DNA of 64,000 nt from Roseovarius aestuarii (GCF_019966515.1 NZ_JAIMIB010000006.1:1-64000), one strand, 5' to 3'. Positions 19,674 to 29,397 are shown, numbered from the stretch's first letter. Notes: generated by a model not told the origin, from the letters alone. A program made the numbers and translations.

Positions 19674-20837
19674 TCAGATAAGGTCAAATGCTGCGGCGTG
19701 TCGGCCCGCCCAACGGCCCGTGGCGAGGCAGGCGGTAAGAAGATAACCACCAGTAGGAGCCTCCCAATCCAGCATCTCACCGGCAGCGAAAGTGCCCGGA
19801 CGGGCGCGGAGCATGAGGGACGGATCAAGTGCGCCGAAACTGAGGCCTCCGGCGGTTGAGATAGCTTGATCCAATGGCTGCGGCCCTTGGTGGCGGACCG
19901 GCAGCGACTTGATCAACGGCACAAGATCATCCGGTAACGGGTGGGCGAATTCCATCAGCAGGGTGATCTTGACCGGGTCAAGGCGCAGGGTTTTGCGCAG
20001 GTGATTGGTAAGGCTGGCCTTACCGCGTGGCCGGGTAAGGCGGCTACCGATCTGATCATGGGTCAGGTCGGGCATCAGATCGAGCCTGAGCGGTGCACCC
20101 TCGCGCATGGCGCGTGAAACCGCGTAGATACCGCCGCCTTCTATACCGGTTTCCGAGATCACGAATTCACCACGCGACTGGCTGTCGCCAGCATGCAGGG
20201 CGATGCCTTTGACCGGGGCGCCAAAATGGCGGTGCATGTGCTCGGACCAGCTTACGGCAAAACCGATATTAGCAGGTTTGAAAGGTGCCAAATCGGTGTC
20301 CTGAAAATGACCTGTCCACGTCCCGTCAGACCCCAGTCGCGCCCAACTGGCGCCGCCGCAGGCCAGCACGGTTACCTTGGGGGCAAGACGTTGCGCCCCG
20401 GCAGGTGTTGCAAACAGAACCGCATCCCCGTCCCACCCTAGCCAGCGCCAGCGCGTGCGGATTTCCACCCCTTGCGCGGCGAGCTGTCCGAGCCAGGCGC
20501 GCAGCAGCGGAGAGGCTTTCATCGCATTCGGAAAGACGCGACCGGTTGAGCCTGTAAAAAGGCTCTGTTCCAGCCCAATTGCCCATTCTTTCACCTGTCC
20601 CGGACCAAAAGCAGACAGCATCGGCCGGAGGCGCTTTTCATCCGTTCCGTAGGCCGCCAAAAAGTTATCCAACGGCTCGTCTTTGGTAAGGTTCAAGCCG
20701 GATTTCCCTGCCATCAGAAGCTTGCGGGCCACCGACGGTTTGGCCTCGGTCACCATCACACGGCGTCCGGCGCTAGCCAGTTCCTGCGCTGCCATCAGGC
20801 CTGCGGGTCCGGAACCGATGACGAGCGCATCTGTCAT
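19674..20837 (-). CDS. BaiN/HI0933-like flavoprotein (TIGR03862 type)
   Basis: FAD-dependent oxidoreductase of 387 residues. The N-terminal GSGPAGLMAAQELASAGRRVMVTEA is the dinucleotide-binding fold, and RKLLMAGKSGLNLTKDEP is the family-specific loop. C-terminal GTFAAGEMLDWEAPTGGYLLTACLATG closes the FAD site. Reaction unknown. The start overlaps the mechanosensitive channel gene's end by four bases, so the two form one transcript. Confidence 0.85.
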   Translation of the reverse strand: MTDALVIGSGPAGLMAAQELASAGRRVMVTEAKPSVARKLLMAGKSGLNLTKDEPLDNFLAAYGTDEKRLRPMLSAFGPGQVKEWAIGLEQSLFTGSTGRVFPNAMKASPLLRAWLGQLAAQGVEIRTRWRWLGWDGDAVLFATPAGAQRLAPKVTVLACGGASWARLGSDGTWTGHFQDTDLAPFKPANIGFAVSWSEHMHRHFGAPVKGIALHAGDSQSRGEFVISETGIEGGGIYAVSRAMREGAPLRLDLMPDLTHDQIGSRLTRPRGKASLTNHLRKTLRLDPVKITLLMEFAHPLPDDLVPLIKSLPVRHQGPQPLDQAISTAGGLSFGALDPSLMLRARPGTFAAGEMLDWEAPTGGYLLTACLATGRWAGRHAAAFDLI

Positions 20838-22156
20838 GCGCCTGGGGGAAGGCCCTTATGGTGCAGGACGCGCTGCGGATAGGGGATTTCGATGTCATGC
20901 TCTTTCAGTGCGTTCCAGATTGTGAAAAGCACCTGAGGGGTGAACTTGTTCTTGCCGTCATCGATGCCGTTGACCCAGAATTCAACGGCGAATTCGACAC
21001 CGCTATCGGCAAAGGCGCGCAGCTCACAATCGGGCCCGTCAGGCTCCTGCAGGACGAAATCAAGCTTCGAGACCGCCTGTTCAACAATTTTGGGCACCAG
21101 ATTGATATCGGTGTCGTAGCTGACCGAAAACGGCGCCTCGTAGCGGTTGGCGCTGCCCGCATCGGAATAGTTGACCACGCGGGTGGTGATGAAATCCTCG
21201 TTCGGAACCACGATCCAGCGGCCATCGAAAGTCTCCAGTATCATCGCGCGGGCGGTAGTCTTGACGATGGTCCCGGCCTCGCCGCCGTCAAGTTCGACAT
21301 AGTCGCCAACGGTGGCCTGACCTTCGAGCAGCAGGATGACACCCGAGATGAAATTGGCGGCGATCTTTTGCAGGCCGAAACCCAAACCAACGCCAATGGC
21401 GCCACCCAGCACGGCCAGCGAGGTAAGCGAGATGCCGAGGATGTTCATCAGCACAAGGAAGGCCACGCCGAAGATCGCGATTTCGGCGGCCTTGACCGCC
21501 AGTTGCCGTGTGGCGGGGCGCATTTCCTTTTGCTGTTCGATGAACCCGGCGGATTGTTCATTTGACCAGCGGCCCACCCAGAAGATCACGCCGCCGACGA
21601 TCACCGCCTTGATCAGCCACAGGAGGTCGAAGGACATGTTGCCAAGCGGTACGACAGTAGACTCTAACCAGGCGGAAAGCTCGTCCAGGAGGCCCAGAGC
21701 ATAGATAGCAGCGACCGGGATCAGGATATATTTGCCAAGCAGCTTGAGGAATGAGTCCTGTAGGATGCGGTGGACGAGTATCCGCACCGCAAGGAACAGG
21801 AATATCCGCTTGCCGAAGGCGATCACCTCGCCCGAACCGAAGACCGACCGGGTGATGTTTTCGCCAATGCCGGTCAGGCCATAGGCCAGAAGAGGAAGGA
21901 TCAGTGGCACGAACAGCAGTAGAAAGCGCCGGGCGCGAGCGATCACATGTTCCTGACTCTCAGGCGGGGTGAGCCAGCCGCGCAACAGAGGCTTGAGCTT
22001 GCGGGCGACGATCCAGGCGGCAAGGTATGCCACCACCAGCAGGGCGAATTGTGACCAGGCAGCGGGGGATAGCAGCCATTCGCGGGCCAACTCCCACCCC
22101 TGAAGGGCGTAGCCATAGGCCTGCTGGACGATCTCGGGTTGGTTTTCCCAATCCAT
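20834..22156 (-). CDS. MscS-family mechanosensitive ion channel
   Basis: A 440-residue inner-membrane channel that relieves turgor on osmotic downshock. Several transmembrane helices fill residues 30-250. The pore helix is at SLTSLAVLGGAIGVGLGFGLQKIAANFISG (Ala/Gly-rich as in MscS TM3). The beta domain follows (LLEGQATVGDYVELDGGEAGTI, then VVPNEDFITTRVVNYS), and the C-terminal alpha/beta vestibule ends in ...IPYPQRVLH. It is co-transcribed with the flavoprotein gene. Confidence 0.92.
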   Translation of the reverse strand: MDWENQPEIVQQAYGYALQGWELAREWLLSPAAWSQFALLVVAYLAAWIVARKLKPLLRGWLTPPESQEHVIARARRFLLLFVPLILPLLAYGLTGIGENITRSVFGSGEVIAFGKRIFLFLAVRILVHRILQDSFLKLLGKYILIPVAAIYALGLLDELSAWLESTVVPLGNMSFDLLWLIKAVIVGGVIFWVGRWSNEQSAGFIEQQKEMRPATRQLAVKAAEIAIFGVAFLVLMNILGISLTSLAVLGGAIGVGLGFGLQKIAANFISGVILLLEGQATVGDYVELDGGEAGTIVKTTARAMILETFDGRWIVVPNEDFITTRVVNYSDAGSANRYEAPFSVSYDTDINLVPKIVEQAVSKLDFVLQEPDGPDCELRAFADSGVEFAVEFWVNGIDDGKNKFTPQVLFTIWNALKEHDIEIPYPQRVLHHKGLPPGA

Positions 22157-22224
22157 CGCGTACCTCTTGTCATTTGCGCCGTCACTGGCATTCTCATGCC
22201 CCGCAAGGTCGAAAGGATCAAGTC

Positions 22225-22524
22225 ATACCGTCGGAAACACCGATATGTCCGCTATGTGAGCGGCCCATTCCCGCCGAGGCACCCCAAAGCCATCATCACC
22301 TTGTGCCGAAACTGAAAGGTGGTAAGGGCGGGCCGACGGTGTTGTTGCACCAGATCTGTCACAATGAAATTCACGCCACGTTGACCGAGGTAGAACTGGC
22401 GCGCGAGTATGCGACGATCAACGCGCTGCGGGCGCATCCTCGGATCGCGAAATTCATCAAGTGGGTGCGCAAGCGCCCGCCAGGGTTTCATTCGAAGACG
22501 CCGGGACGGCGGCGCAAGCGGTAG
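22225..22524 (+). CDS. small HNH endonuclease-like protein with probable AUA start
   Basis: About 99 residues. CPLCERP and a second zinc or metal motif (SHHHLVPKLKGG ... LHQICHNEIHA) match small HNH proteins common in Rhodobacteraceae, which I recall starting MPSxTPxCPLC. No ATG, GTG or TTG lies at the expected position; an ATA codon does (22225-22227), with AAAGGA seven bases before it. The nearest canonical in-frame start is a TTG at 22174 without a ribosome binding site. Either AUA is used, or the gene is poorly translated or mutated. It is divergent from the MscS gene. Confidence 0.6.
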   Translation: MPSETPICPLCERPIPAEAPQSHHHLVPKLKGGKGGPTVLLHQICHNEIHATLTEVELAREYATINALRAHPRIAKFIKWVRKRPPGFHSKTPGRRRKR

Positions 22525-22579
22525 GGCTTGACGGGGCGGTGTCTGGTGTCAGTTTAGAGACCGACACAGGGGAAATGGC

Positions 22580-23956
22580 ATGCGGATCAAGAGGCGCTAC
22601 TTTTTAGGGGGTGCGGCGGCGGCGCCGCTGGCGATATCATGCGCTGGGGTGCGAGCGGATGATGGCGTGACATTGGCCGCCGCTCCGGCAGAGCTTCAGC
22701 TTGCCCCGGCGGATTACGCGCCGACGCCGGTCTGGGCCTATAACGGGCAGGTTCCCGGGACGGCGTTGCGGTATCGGCGGGGCGAAATGCTTTCGGCCCG
22801 GTTGGTAAACGGATTGGCGCAGGGGACGACGGTGCATTGGCACGGGCTGCGTCTGCCCAACGCGATGGATGGGGTGCCGGGGATGACGCAAGGTATCGTG
22901 CCGCCGGGCGGAGAATTCGATTACTGGTTCAAACTGCGCGATGCGGGCACATACTGGTATCATCCGCATGCCAACTCACTTGAGCAGATTTCGCGCGGGC
23001 TGGCGGGGGTGCTGGTGGTCGAGGAGGACACGCCGCCTGAGGTGGATCACGACACGACGCTGGTGCTGGATGACTGGCGCATGACGGAAAACGCCGCGAT
23101 CCATTCCGGGTTTGATAACCGCCATGACATGTCCCATGCGGGTCGGCTGGGAAACTACATTACGGTCAATGGCCTACCTGAGCTGACAGGAGAGCTGCGC
23201 CCGGGCGCGCGGCTGCGGCTGCGGCTGGTCAATACCGCGACGGCGCGGGTATTCCGGTTGCGTTTTGACGGGTTGCGGGTCTGGCAGGCAGCGCTGGATG
23301 GGATGCCGCTGGCTGACGTTGCTGAGGTCAGTGAGGTTGTGATCGCCCCGGCGCAACGGGTGGATTTGCTGGTAGACGTCGCGGCCGCCGCCGGGGAGGA
23401 GGCGCTGATTGCCTCGGTCGAGCGTGACGCAACCTTTGCCATGGCAATTTACCGCGTGAACGGGGCAGCGGTCGCGACGCGTGAGGTGCCCGCGCCGCTG
23501 CCGCCTAATAATATGCCGGACCTAACCTTGAAGGATGCACCCACAGTCCCGCTGGTGATCGAAGGCGGCGCGATGCGGGGCCTGCCTGATGGCGCGATCT
23601 GGCAGGGTTCGAAAATGGATGTGCGGGCGCTTGCCGAGGCAGGGCAGTTCTGGGCCTTCAACGGGATCGCCGGAGTGCCGGATGCGCCGCTGATTGAGGC
23701 TGATCTGGGCGAAACCCTTCGCGTGCCGATGACCAACCGAACGGCCTTTTCCCATGCGATGCATCTGCATGGCACCCATTTCCGCGAGGTGCTGCCGGGT
23801 GGGGTGTTGGGGCCGTGGCGCGATACGCTGTTGGTCGATCCCGGTGAAACCCGAGAGATCGCCTTTGCTGCCGAAAACCCCGGTGACTGGATGTTCCATT
23901 GCCATATGCCCGCGCATCAGATGTCGGGGATGATGAATTGGATCAGGGTGAGTTAG
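22580..23956 (+). CDS. multicopper oxidase, Tat-exported
   Basis: Oxidises a substrate (phenolic or metal such as Cu(I)) using four coppers and O2 in the periplasm. Residues 1-26 form a Tat signal with KRRYFLG. All four copper motifs are present: HWHG (86-89), YHPH (127-130), H392/H395/H397 in HAMHLHG, and HCHMPAHQMSGM (440-451) with Cys441, His446 and Met451 as type 1 ligands. The 458-residue length fits three cupredoxin domains. Its stop overlaps the stop region of the convergent VOC gene by four bases. Confidence 0.93.
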   Translation: MRIKRRYFLGGAAAAPLAISCAGVRADDGVTLAAAPAELQLAPADYAPTPVWAYNGQVPGTALRYRRGEMLSARLVNGLAQGTTVHWHGLRLPNAMDGVPGMTQGIVPPGGEFDYWFKLRDAGTYWYHPHANSLEQISRGLAGVLVVEEDTPPEVDHDTTLVLDDWRMTENAAIHSGFDNRHDMSHAGRLGNYITVNGLPELTGELRPGARLRLRLVNTATARVFRLRFDGLRVWQAALDGMPLADVAEVSEVVIAPAQRVDLLVDVAAAAGEEALIASVERDATFAMAIYRVNGAAVATREVPAPLPPNNMPDLTLKDAPTVPLVIEGGAMRGLPDGAIWQGSKMDVRALAEAGQFWAFNGIAGVPDAPLIEADLGETLRVPMTNRTAFSHAMHLHGTHFREVLPGGVLGPWRDTLLVDPGETREIAFAAENPGDWMFHCHMPAHQMSGMMNWIRVS

Positions 23957-24681
23957 ATACTGTTTTCAACTGTTTCGGTATTTGCAGGGCCTTCGATGAC
24001 GATGCCCGCGTAGCCGGGGTTTCGGGTTGGGGTCAGACCGTCCACATGTTGAATTTCAAGCGTCGTGTAGGCGCGTTTCCAGAGCCAATTGCGGTTTTCT
24101 ATGGCCTCAAAGTCCGGATCGGGCAGAATGTCGTCGGTGAACGCCCAGAAATAAAGGGTGAAGCCGAAATCCGTGACCGGCTGAACAGACAAAAGCCGCA
24201 TACCAAGGTCCTCGCAAGATCGGCGCGACGCGTCGATGTCGCCGCTGCGCAAGGTGATCTGACCAATGCGCGCACCGCCACCGAGGGGCAGCGACGGGTT
24301 TCCGACGCCCGGCGGGCGTTTCCCCTCGAATTCATGTTGCAGAAGCTCGATTTGAAAACCCTCGGGGTCGCTGAGATGACACATATAGCCGATGTCGCGA
24401 AACTGATGCGGTTTGCTGACGTCAAAACCTGCGGCGCTGAGCTGGTCAAAGGCCATATCGACATTGGGCAGGGTGATACCGATTTTCCAGTAGCGATCAC
24501 TGCGGGCAGGGCTGTAGGCAGCGCCACCGGATCGCAGCAGGATATCAGCATCAATGCCCTCGTATCCCACACGCCACCCGTCAGCGGTTTCACGCGCGGT
24601 CATGCCAAGGTGAGACCTGTAGAAATCCGCCAGTACCTCCGGATCATAGACTGATAGCCTAATACCGGACAGGCGGGGCAT
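23953..24681 (-). CDS. two-domain VOC (glyoxalase/dioxygenase) protein
   Basis: 242 residues with two vicinal-oxygen-chelate modules: SGIRLSVYDPEVLADFYRSHLGM at the N-terminus and ARIGQITLRSGDID from about residue 135. Metal ligands are likely His/Glu residues in these repeats, but the first module lacks the usual His of the first strand (I see IRLSV), so activity is uncertain. It is the last gene of an SDR - enoyl-CoA hydratase - VOC operon; its start overlaps the preceding stop by one base. Confidence 0.75.
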   Translation of the reverse strand: MPRLSGIRLSVYDPEVLADFYRSHLGMTARETADGWRVGYEGIDADILLRSGGAAYSPARSDRYWKIGITLPNVDMAFDQLSAAGFDVSKPHQFRDIGYMCHLSDPEGFQIELLQHEFEGKRPPGVGNPSLPLGGGARIGQITLRSGDIDASRRSCEDLGMRLLSVQPVTDFGFTLYFWAFTDDILPDPDFEAIENRNWLWKRAYTTLEIQHVDGLTPTRNPGYAGIVIEGPANTETVENSI

Positions 24682-25289
24682 CAGCGGCAGAGGCCTTTGA
24701 TCCCGGCCACATGTTCGGGTGTCGCCGTAAGCGTATCGACAGTCATGTCGCGAGCGGTTTGCATCAGATTCCCGGGTTCGACGATGCGGTCAAAAAGGCC
24801 CCAGGCAAGCGCATCGTCGGTCGAGATTTTCTGACCCGCCATCAGGATCATTTTGGCGCGGGAGGGGCCGACCAAGCGCACAAGGCGGGCCGGATCAGAA
24901 GGCTGCGGCAGGAAGCCGAGCTTCATCACCGGATAGAACGCGTTGGCGCCCGGCACCGCAAGGCGCAGGTCGCAGGCCAGCACCATGCCCATCGCGCCAC
25001 CCGCCACGGTGCCATTCAACGCCGCGATGGAAAGCCCCGGCAGCTCGGCGATGGCCGACGAGAGCCGTTCCCATACCGGGGATGTGGGCAGGCCGGATTT
25101 CGCCGCCTCAAGATCCATGCCGGCGCTGAAGGCGCGCCCCGCGCCGGTCAGGATCAGCACGCGGGCCTCCCGCGCCGCTTCGGCGATTTCGGCCAGCTCG
25201 GTCAGCATCGCTTCGGTTAAGGAATTGGCCTTTTCAGGGCGGTTTAGTGTCACAATCCAGAGATCATCGTCTTTTTCAAGCTGTATCAT
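24681..25289 (-). CDS. enoyl-CoA hydratase/isomerase family protein
   Basis: Crotonase-fold protein of 202 residues, shorter than the usual ~260, with a reduced C-terminal region. WIVTLNRPEKANSLT is the N-terminal signature, AFSAGMDLE binds the acyl-CoA and contributes the first oxyanion-hole residue, and LNGTVAGGAMGMVLACDLRLA supplies the second. The usual catalytic glutamates are not clearly conserved, so hydratase activity is not certain. It overlaps the SDR gene by four bases and the VOC gene by one. Confidence 0.82.
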   Translation of the reverse strand: MIQLEKDDDLWIVTLNRPEKANSLTEAMLTELAEIAEAAREARVLILTGAGRAFSAGMDLEAAKSGLPTSPVWERLSSAIAELPGLSIAALNGTVAGGAMGMVLACDLRLAVPGANAFYPVMKLGFLPQPSDPARLVRLVGPSRAKMILMAGQKISTDDALAWGLFDRIVEPGNLMQTARDMTVDTLTATPEHVAGIKGLCR

Positions 25290-26035
25290 ACGAGGCCGAC
25301 ACGTTTGCGGATATCGTCGCTGCGCAGCGAAATTTCCTGACCGATGAAGTCATCCGCCTCGGGGCTGCACATCCATAGAAGTGTTTTCGCAGGCCAGTCC
25401 GGCGGGATATGATCGGACCAGTCCAACTGCGCCACAGGGTTCACGCCACTTGCCTTGATTTCGCGCTGCATCTGCGTTGCAACGGTACCGGGCGACAGAC
25501 CCATGACACGTAAGCCCTGTTCGCGGCCTTCCTTGTCGGCGCACATGGTCAGCATCGCCGCCCCGGCCTTGGAAGCGCAATAATGGCTCCAGCCTTCAAG
25601 CGCGCTATGCGCGGCGCCCGAACTGATGGTGATGATAGTGCCGCCGCCCGCCGCCTGCATCACCGGCATGGCCGCACGCATGCCGTAGAACACGCCTTTG
25701 AGGTTGATGTCGATGATATGACCCCAGGCCTCGGGGTCGGCCTTTGAGAGGTGTGAAATAGGCTCTAACGCGCCAGCGTTGCCGATCAGGATATCAAGCC
25801 CGCCGAATTCGCTGACGGTCGCCTCAATTGCCTTCTCGACCTCCCAATAACGGCTGACGTCGCATGGGATAGCGATGGCCCGCTCGCCGATTTCCGCGGC
25901 CAGATCGCCAATGGCGTCGGCATTACGCGCCAGCAGGGCCACATTGGCACCCGCCCTGGCAAATTCATGCGCGGTTGCAGCACCGATGCCCCGACTTGCA
26001 CCCGTGATTACCACCGTCTTGCCTTGTAAGTTCAT
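25286..26035 (-). CDS. short-chain dehydrogenase/reductase
   Basis: NAD(P)-dependent oxidoreductase of 249 residues. TGASRGIG (11-18) is the cofactor motif, NAG the structural motif, and the Ser-Tyr-Lys triad is visible in ISSGAA and HYCASKAG. It is the first gene of a tightly overlapping operon with an enoyl-CoA hydratase and a VOC protein, suggesting a fatty or aromatic acyl-CoA pathway. Substrate is unknown. Confidence 0.88.
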   Translation of the reverse strand: MNLQGKTVVITGASRGIGAATAHEFARAGANVALLARNADAIGDLAAEIGERAIAIPCDVSRYWEVEKAIEATVSEFGGLDILIGNAGALEPISHLSKADPEAWGHIIDINLKGVFYGMRAAMPVMQAAGGGTIITISSGAAHSALEGWSHYCASKAGAAMLTMCADKEGREQGLRVMGLSPGTVATQMQREIKASGVNPVAQLDWSDHIPPDWPAKTLLWMCSPEADDFIGQEISLRSDDIRKRVGLV

Positions 26036-26163
26036 AATCTTGCCCTTTTATGGATAGAGAAGTGGTAGCCGCCCGAGTGTTAATGGTCCAGTCAGATCAC
26101 CACTTGACCATGGTTTCGCTTGGGCAGAAGTTAGGGCCAAATTTCAAATCGAGAGGATTTATT

Positions 26164-27687
26164 ATGGCGCAATGGAACACCGCCGCAACGTCGGCGGCAG
26201 CCATCGGTATTTTCATGTCGGGATCGGTGGCATATGCCGATGTAACGCCCGAGCAGGTCTGGAATGACTGGAAGGATTACATGGCCGGGTTCGGCTATGA
26301 GGTTCAGGCCGACGAAAGCACGTCGGGAGATACGCTGGCGGTCGACAATCTGACAATGACAGTGGCCGTACCCGAAGAACAAGGCTCAATGACCATGTCA
26401 TTGAGCCAGTTCAGTTTTACTGACAATGGCGACGGTACGGTGTCGATGTCGATCCCGTCGCAACTGCCCCTGTTGCTGAGCTTTGATCCGGCCGAGGGTG
26501 AATCGGCCGATGCCAGAATTGATTACAATACGTCTGGCTATTCGGTGATCATCTCGGGTGATCCGGACGACATGACCTACAACTACTCGGTGGCAGAGAT
26601 GACGATCGCGCTGGCGGAACTGGTTGTCGAAGGCACGCCAGTGGAGTTGGGCAGCGCCAGCATGACAGTTTCCGATATCATCGGATCATCGAATATGAAG
26701 ATTGGAGATTTGCGCAGTACGACGCAGCGCGTAAATTCGGGTTCGGTGGCGTTCGAACTGGATGTTACCGATCCCGAAGGGTCGGGCCGGATGCAGATCA
26801 ACGGCAATTACGAAAGTATCGGCTTTGACGGTAGCGGCAGCTTCCCGACGGATATGGATGCCAACCAGATGGCCCAGATGCTGGACGCTGGATTCGGCTT
26901 TGACGGCACTTTTGGTTTTGGCCAGGGCGGGGCGGAGTTCAGCTTTACCGAAGATGGCCAGGCGGTTCAGGGCACCAGCGCGACGGGCGGCGGAACGTTG
27001 GATGTGGCGATGGATGCCGGGCGGTTGAGCTACTCTGGTGAGGCAGTGGATTACCAGATCAGCATGGCGGGTGGCGAATTGCCGTTTCCGGTTGAAATGG
27101 CGATGAAGAAAGCTGCATTCAACTTGCTGATGCCGGTTTCGAGCAGCGAAGAAGAACAGGATTTTGCCTTTGGCCTGACGATGGGTGATTTCACCATGTC
27201 GGATCTGATCTGGGGTATTTTCGATCCCGGCGCACAATTGCCGCGTGATCCGGCGACGATTGCGCTGGATCTGACCGGCAAGGTAAAGCTTCTCGTCGAT
27301 CTGATGGACACCGAAGCGATGGAAGCCGCCGGTGTGGGCGAGACCATGCCCGGCGAACTGAACGCGCTCGATCTCAATTCGTTGACGATCAGTGTTGCCG
27401 GCGCCGAACTGACGGGCAACGGCGGCTTTACCTTCGACAATAGCGATCTTGAGACTTTCGATGGTGTGCCCGCACCCACCGGCGCAATTGATCTGCAATT
27501 GGTTGGTGGTAATGGCCTGCTGGACAAGCTGGTTGCCATGGGGCTCCTGCCGGAGGACCAGGCAATGGGCGCGCGCATGATGATGGGTCTGTTTGCAGTG
27601 CCCGGTCAGGGTGACGATACGCTGACCTCGAAAATCGAGGTAACGGGCGACGGTCAGGTCTCGGCCAACGGCCAGCGGATACGATAA
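26164..27687 (+). CDS. DUF2125 secreted protein, copy 1
   Basis: 507 residues with a signal peptide (about 1-24, cleaving near AYA-D) and a long beta-rich body of Ser/Thr/Gly-rich repeats. The C-terminal ~70 residues (GAIDLQLVGGN...PEDQAMG...MMMG...NGQR) are nearly identical to those of the next gene. DUF2125 proteins are common in Rhodobacteraceae; function unknown. I chose ATG 26164, with AGAGGA upstream and a signal peptide at once after it; an in-frame extension to 26050 has neither. A strong terminator follows. Confidence 0.75.
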   Translation: MAQWNTAATSAAAIGIFMSGSVAYADVTPEQVWNDWKDYMAGFGYEVQADESTSGDTLAVDNLTMTVAVPEEQGSMTMSLSQFSFTDNGDGTVSMSIPSQLPLLLSFDPAEGESADARIDYNTSGYSVIISGDPDDMTYNYSVAEMTIALAELVVEGTPVELGSASMTVSDIIGSSNMKIGDLRSTTQRVNSGSVAFELDVTDPEGSGRMQINGNYESIGFDGSGSFPTDMDANQMAQMLDAGFGFDGTFGFGQGGAEFSFTEDGQAVQGTSATGGGTLDVAMDAGRLSYSGEAVDYQISMAGGELPFPVEMAMKKAAFNLLMPVSSSEEEQDFAFGLTMGDFTMSDLIWGIFDPGAQLPRDPATIALDLTGKVKLLVDLMDTEAMEAAGVGETMPGELNALDLNSLTISVAGAELTGNGGFTFDNSDLETFDGVPAPTGAIDLQLVGGNGLLDKLVAMGLLPEDQAMGARMMMGLFAVPGQGDDTLTSKIEVTGDGQVSANGQRIR

Positions 27688-27705
27688 CGCCTCTTTGGAA
27701 TCTGC

Positions 27706-27740
27706 AAGGGCCACCGGATTAACTGGTGGCCCTTTTTTTT
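27706..27740 (+). terminator. strong rho-independent terminator
   Basis: Stem AAGGGCCACC (27706-27715) pairs with GGTGGCCCTT (27725-27734) around a 9-base loop and runs into eight T residues. It separates the two DUF2125 genes, so each probably has its own promoter. Confidence 0.9.
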
Positions 27741-27788
27741 GACCCCGTATAGGTGAGGGGCGGAATGTAGCTAAAAAGGTATACTGAC

Positions 27789-29318
27789 ATGTCGATCTCC
27801 CGCAGGATTTATCTCTCCACCGCGCTGGCGTTGTCGGCTGCGGGGTCACCCGTGATGGCCGATTTGACGGTCGATGATGCATGGGAAACCTGGCAGGCGC
27901 AGATCAAGGCGCTGGGTATGACGCTGAGCGCCGAAGAGACCCGTGACGGTGATGCGCTGCAGGTCGGCTCGGTGACGCTCTCGGCAGAGCTGCCGATGGG
28001 GGCCGGATCGCTGGTGATTGGCTTTGCCGGACCCCGCTTCGAACCGCAGGGCGATGGAACCGTGCGTATGAGCCTGCCCCGGGAAAGCGAAGTGACGTTC
28101 GGCGGCGATATCGACGGCGAGGGCAGCATGGTCGCGGTGATCGATACGGTCATGGAAGACAATCAGGCGATCATGTCGGGCACCCCCGACCTTGTGGTCA
28201 GCGATGGGTCGGTCGGGGCTGTTGAGTTGACGCTTGCCAGCCTGACGATCGATGGGGAAATGCTGGAAGACGCCAGCGGCACCATGGTGATGGATGGGTA
28301 TACCTATCAGCATACGACCACCATCGGCGAGATGATCACCGTTGAAGGTACAAACGAAAACCCGGGGTTTGAGGCCTCCTACACGTTCGAAATGACCGAT
28401 CAGGATTCAGTCACGAAAATTTCCGCAGGGTCTTTCGCGAAGAACACCAAGGCATCTTACGCCTACACCCTGCCTGCGGACGGGTTGAACCTGATGATGC
28501 TTCCGAAACATCTGCGCGACGGTGTAAACGCGACTGTCGATGTGTTTTCCGAAGCCTATGGCGACCGACAGCAGGTCGAGATGGATGGCGAAGTATTTAG
28601 CAATCAGAAAACCGAGGCTGCCGATTACCAGTTCAGCGGTTCACTGGATGAAACGGGGGTTGAGGCTGATGGCTCGACCGGAGCGTTCAGCCTGGGGATG
28701 CAGGTTTTCGGCCTGCCTGCGCCGATTTCGCTGAATGGCGACCGTGTCGAGGCCAGCCTGACATTACCGCTGCTGTCGACGGGCGAGCCCCAGGATGCGC
28801 GGGTGATGATGGACTTTCAGGATTTTACACTGAACGAAGAGATCTGGGCGATGATTGATCAGGGCGGTGAATTGCCACGCGATCCGATGGCGCTGCGTTT
28901 CGATCTTTCCGGCAGCGTCGATGTGACGACTGATTTGCTGGATTTCGAAGCAATATCCGCGCTTGATCCTTCGGACACGCCGCTCGTGCCTGTGTCAGCC
29001 AGCCTGACGGGCCTCTTGTTATCTGCGGTCGGGGCAGAGTTGACGGGCAATGGCGACTTCGTCTTTGATGCGGAAGATACCACGACCTTTCCCGGCATGC
29101 CACGGCCCGAGGGGGCGATTGACCTGCAACTTGTGGGCGGTAATGCGCTGTTGGATGCGCTGGTGGCGATCGGGTTGATCCCGGAAGATCAGGCTATGGG
29201 CACGCGAATGATGATGGGGATGTTCATGGTGCCCGGTGATGGGGATGACACGCTGAAATCGCGGATTGAGATCAACAGCGAAGGCCATGTTCTGGCGAAT
29301 GGTCAGCGGTTGAGATAG
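27789..29318 (+). CDS. DUF2125 secreted protein, copy 2
   Basis: A 509-residue paralog of the preceding gene. Residues 1-25 form a signal peptide with ISRRIYLSTALAL (twin Arg, so Tat export is possible). The two proteins share domain order throughout and a closely similar C-terminus (AIDLQLVGGNALLDALVA, PEDQAMGTRMMMG). The pair is a tandem duplication that has diverged in the middle. Function unknown; envelope location inferred from the signal peptide. Confidence 0.75.
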   Translation: MSISRRIYLSTALALSAAGSPVMADLTVDDAWETWQAQIKALGMTLSAEETRDGDALQVGSVTLSAELPMGAGSLVIGFAGPRFEPQGDGTVRMSLPRESEVTFGGDIDGEGSMVAVIDTVMEDNQAIMSGTPDLVVSDGSVGAVELTLASLTIDGEMLEDASGTMVMDGYTYQHTTTIGEMITVEGTNENPGFEASYTFEMTDQDSVTKISAGSFAKNTKASYAYTLPADGLNLMMLPKHLRDGVNATVDVFSEAYGDRQQVEMDGEVFSNQKTEAADYQFSGSLDETGVEADGSTGAFSLGMQVFGLPAPISLNGDRVEASLTLPLLSTGEPQDARVMMDFQDFTLNEEIWAMIDQGGELPRDPMALRFDLSGSVDVTTDLLDFEAISALDPSDTPLVPVSASLTGLLLSAVGAELTGNGDFVFDAEDTTTFPGMPRPEGAIDLQLVGGNALLDALVAIGLIPEDQAMGTRMMMGMFMVPGDGDDTLKSRIEINSEGHVLANGQRLR

Positions 29319-29397
29319 TGAAGTCAGGGCGGGTTCCAGCCCGCCCTTGCGCGCCGGGGGTGCAGGCTCTACCTGTTTGGCGACCAGGAGATCACCG

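Noticed and set aside
26686..27882. 398-codon - strand frame opposite DUF2125 copy 1
   Set aside because: Shadow frame crossing a strong terminator and the start of the next gene.
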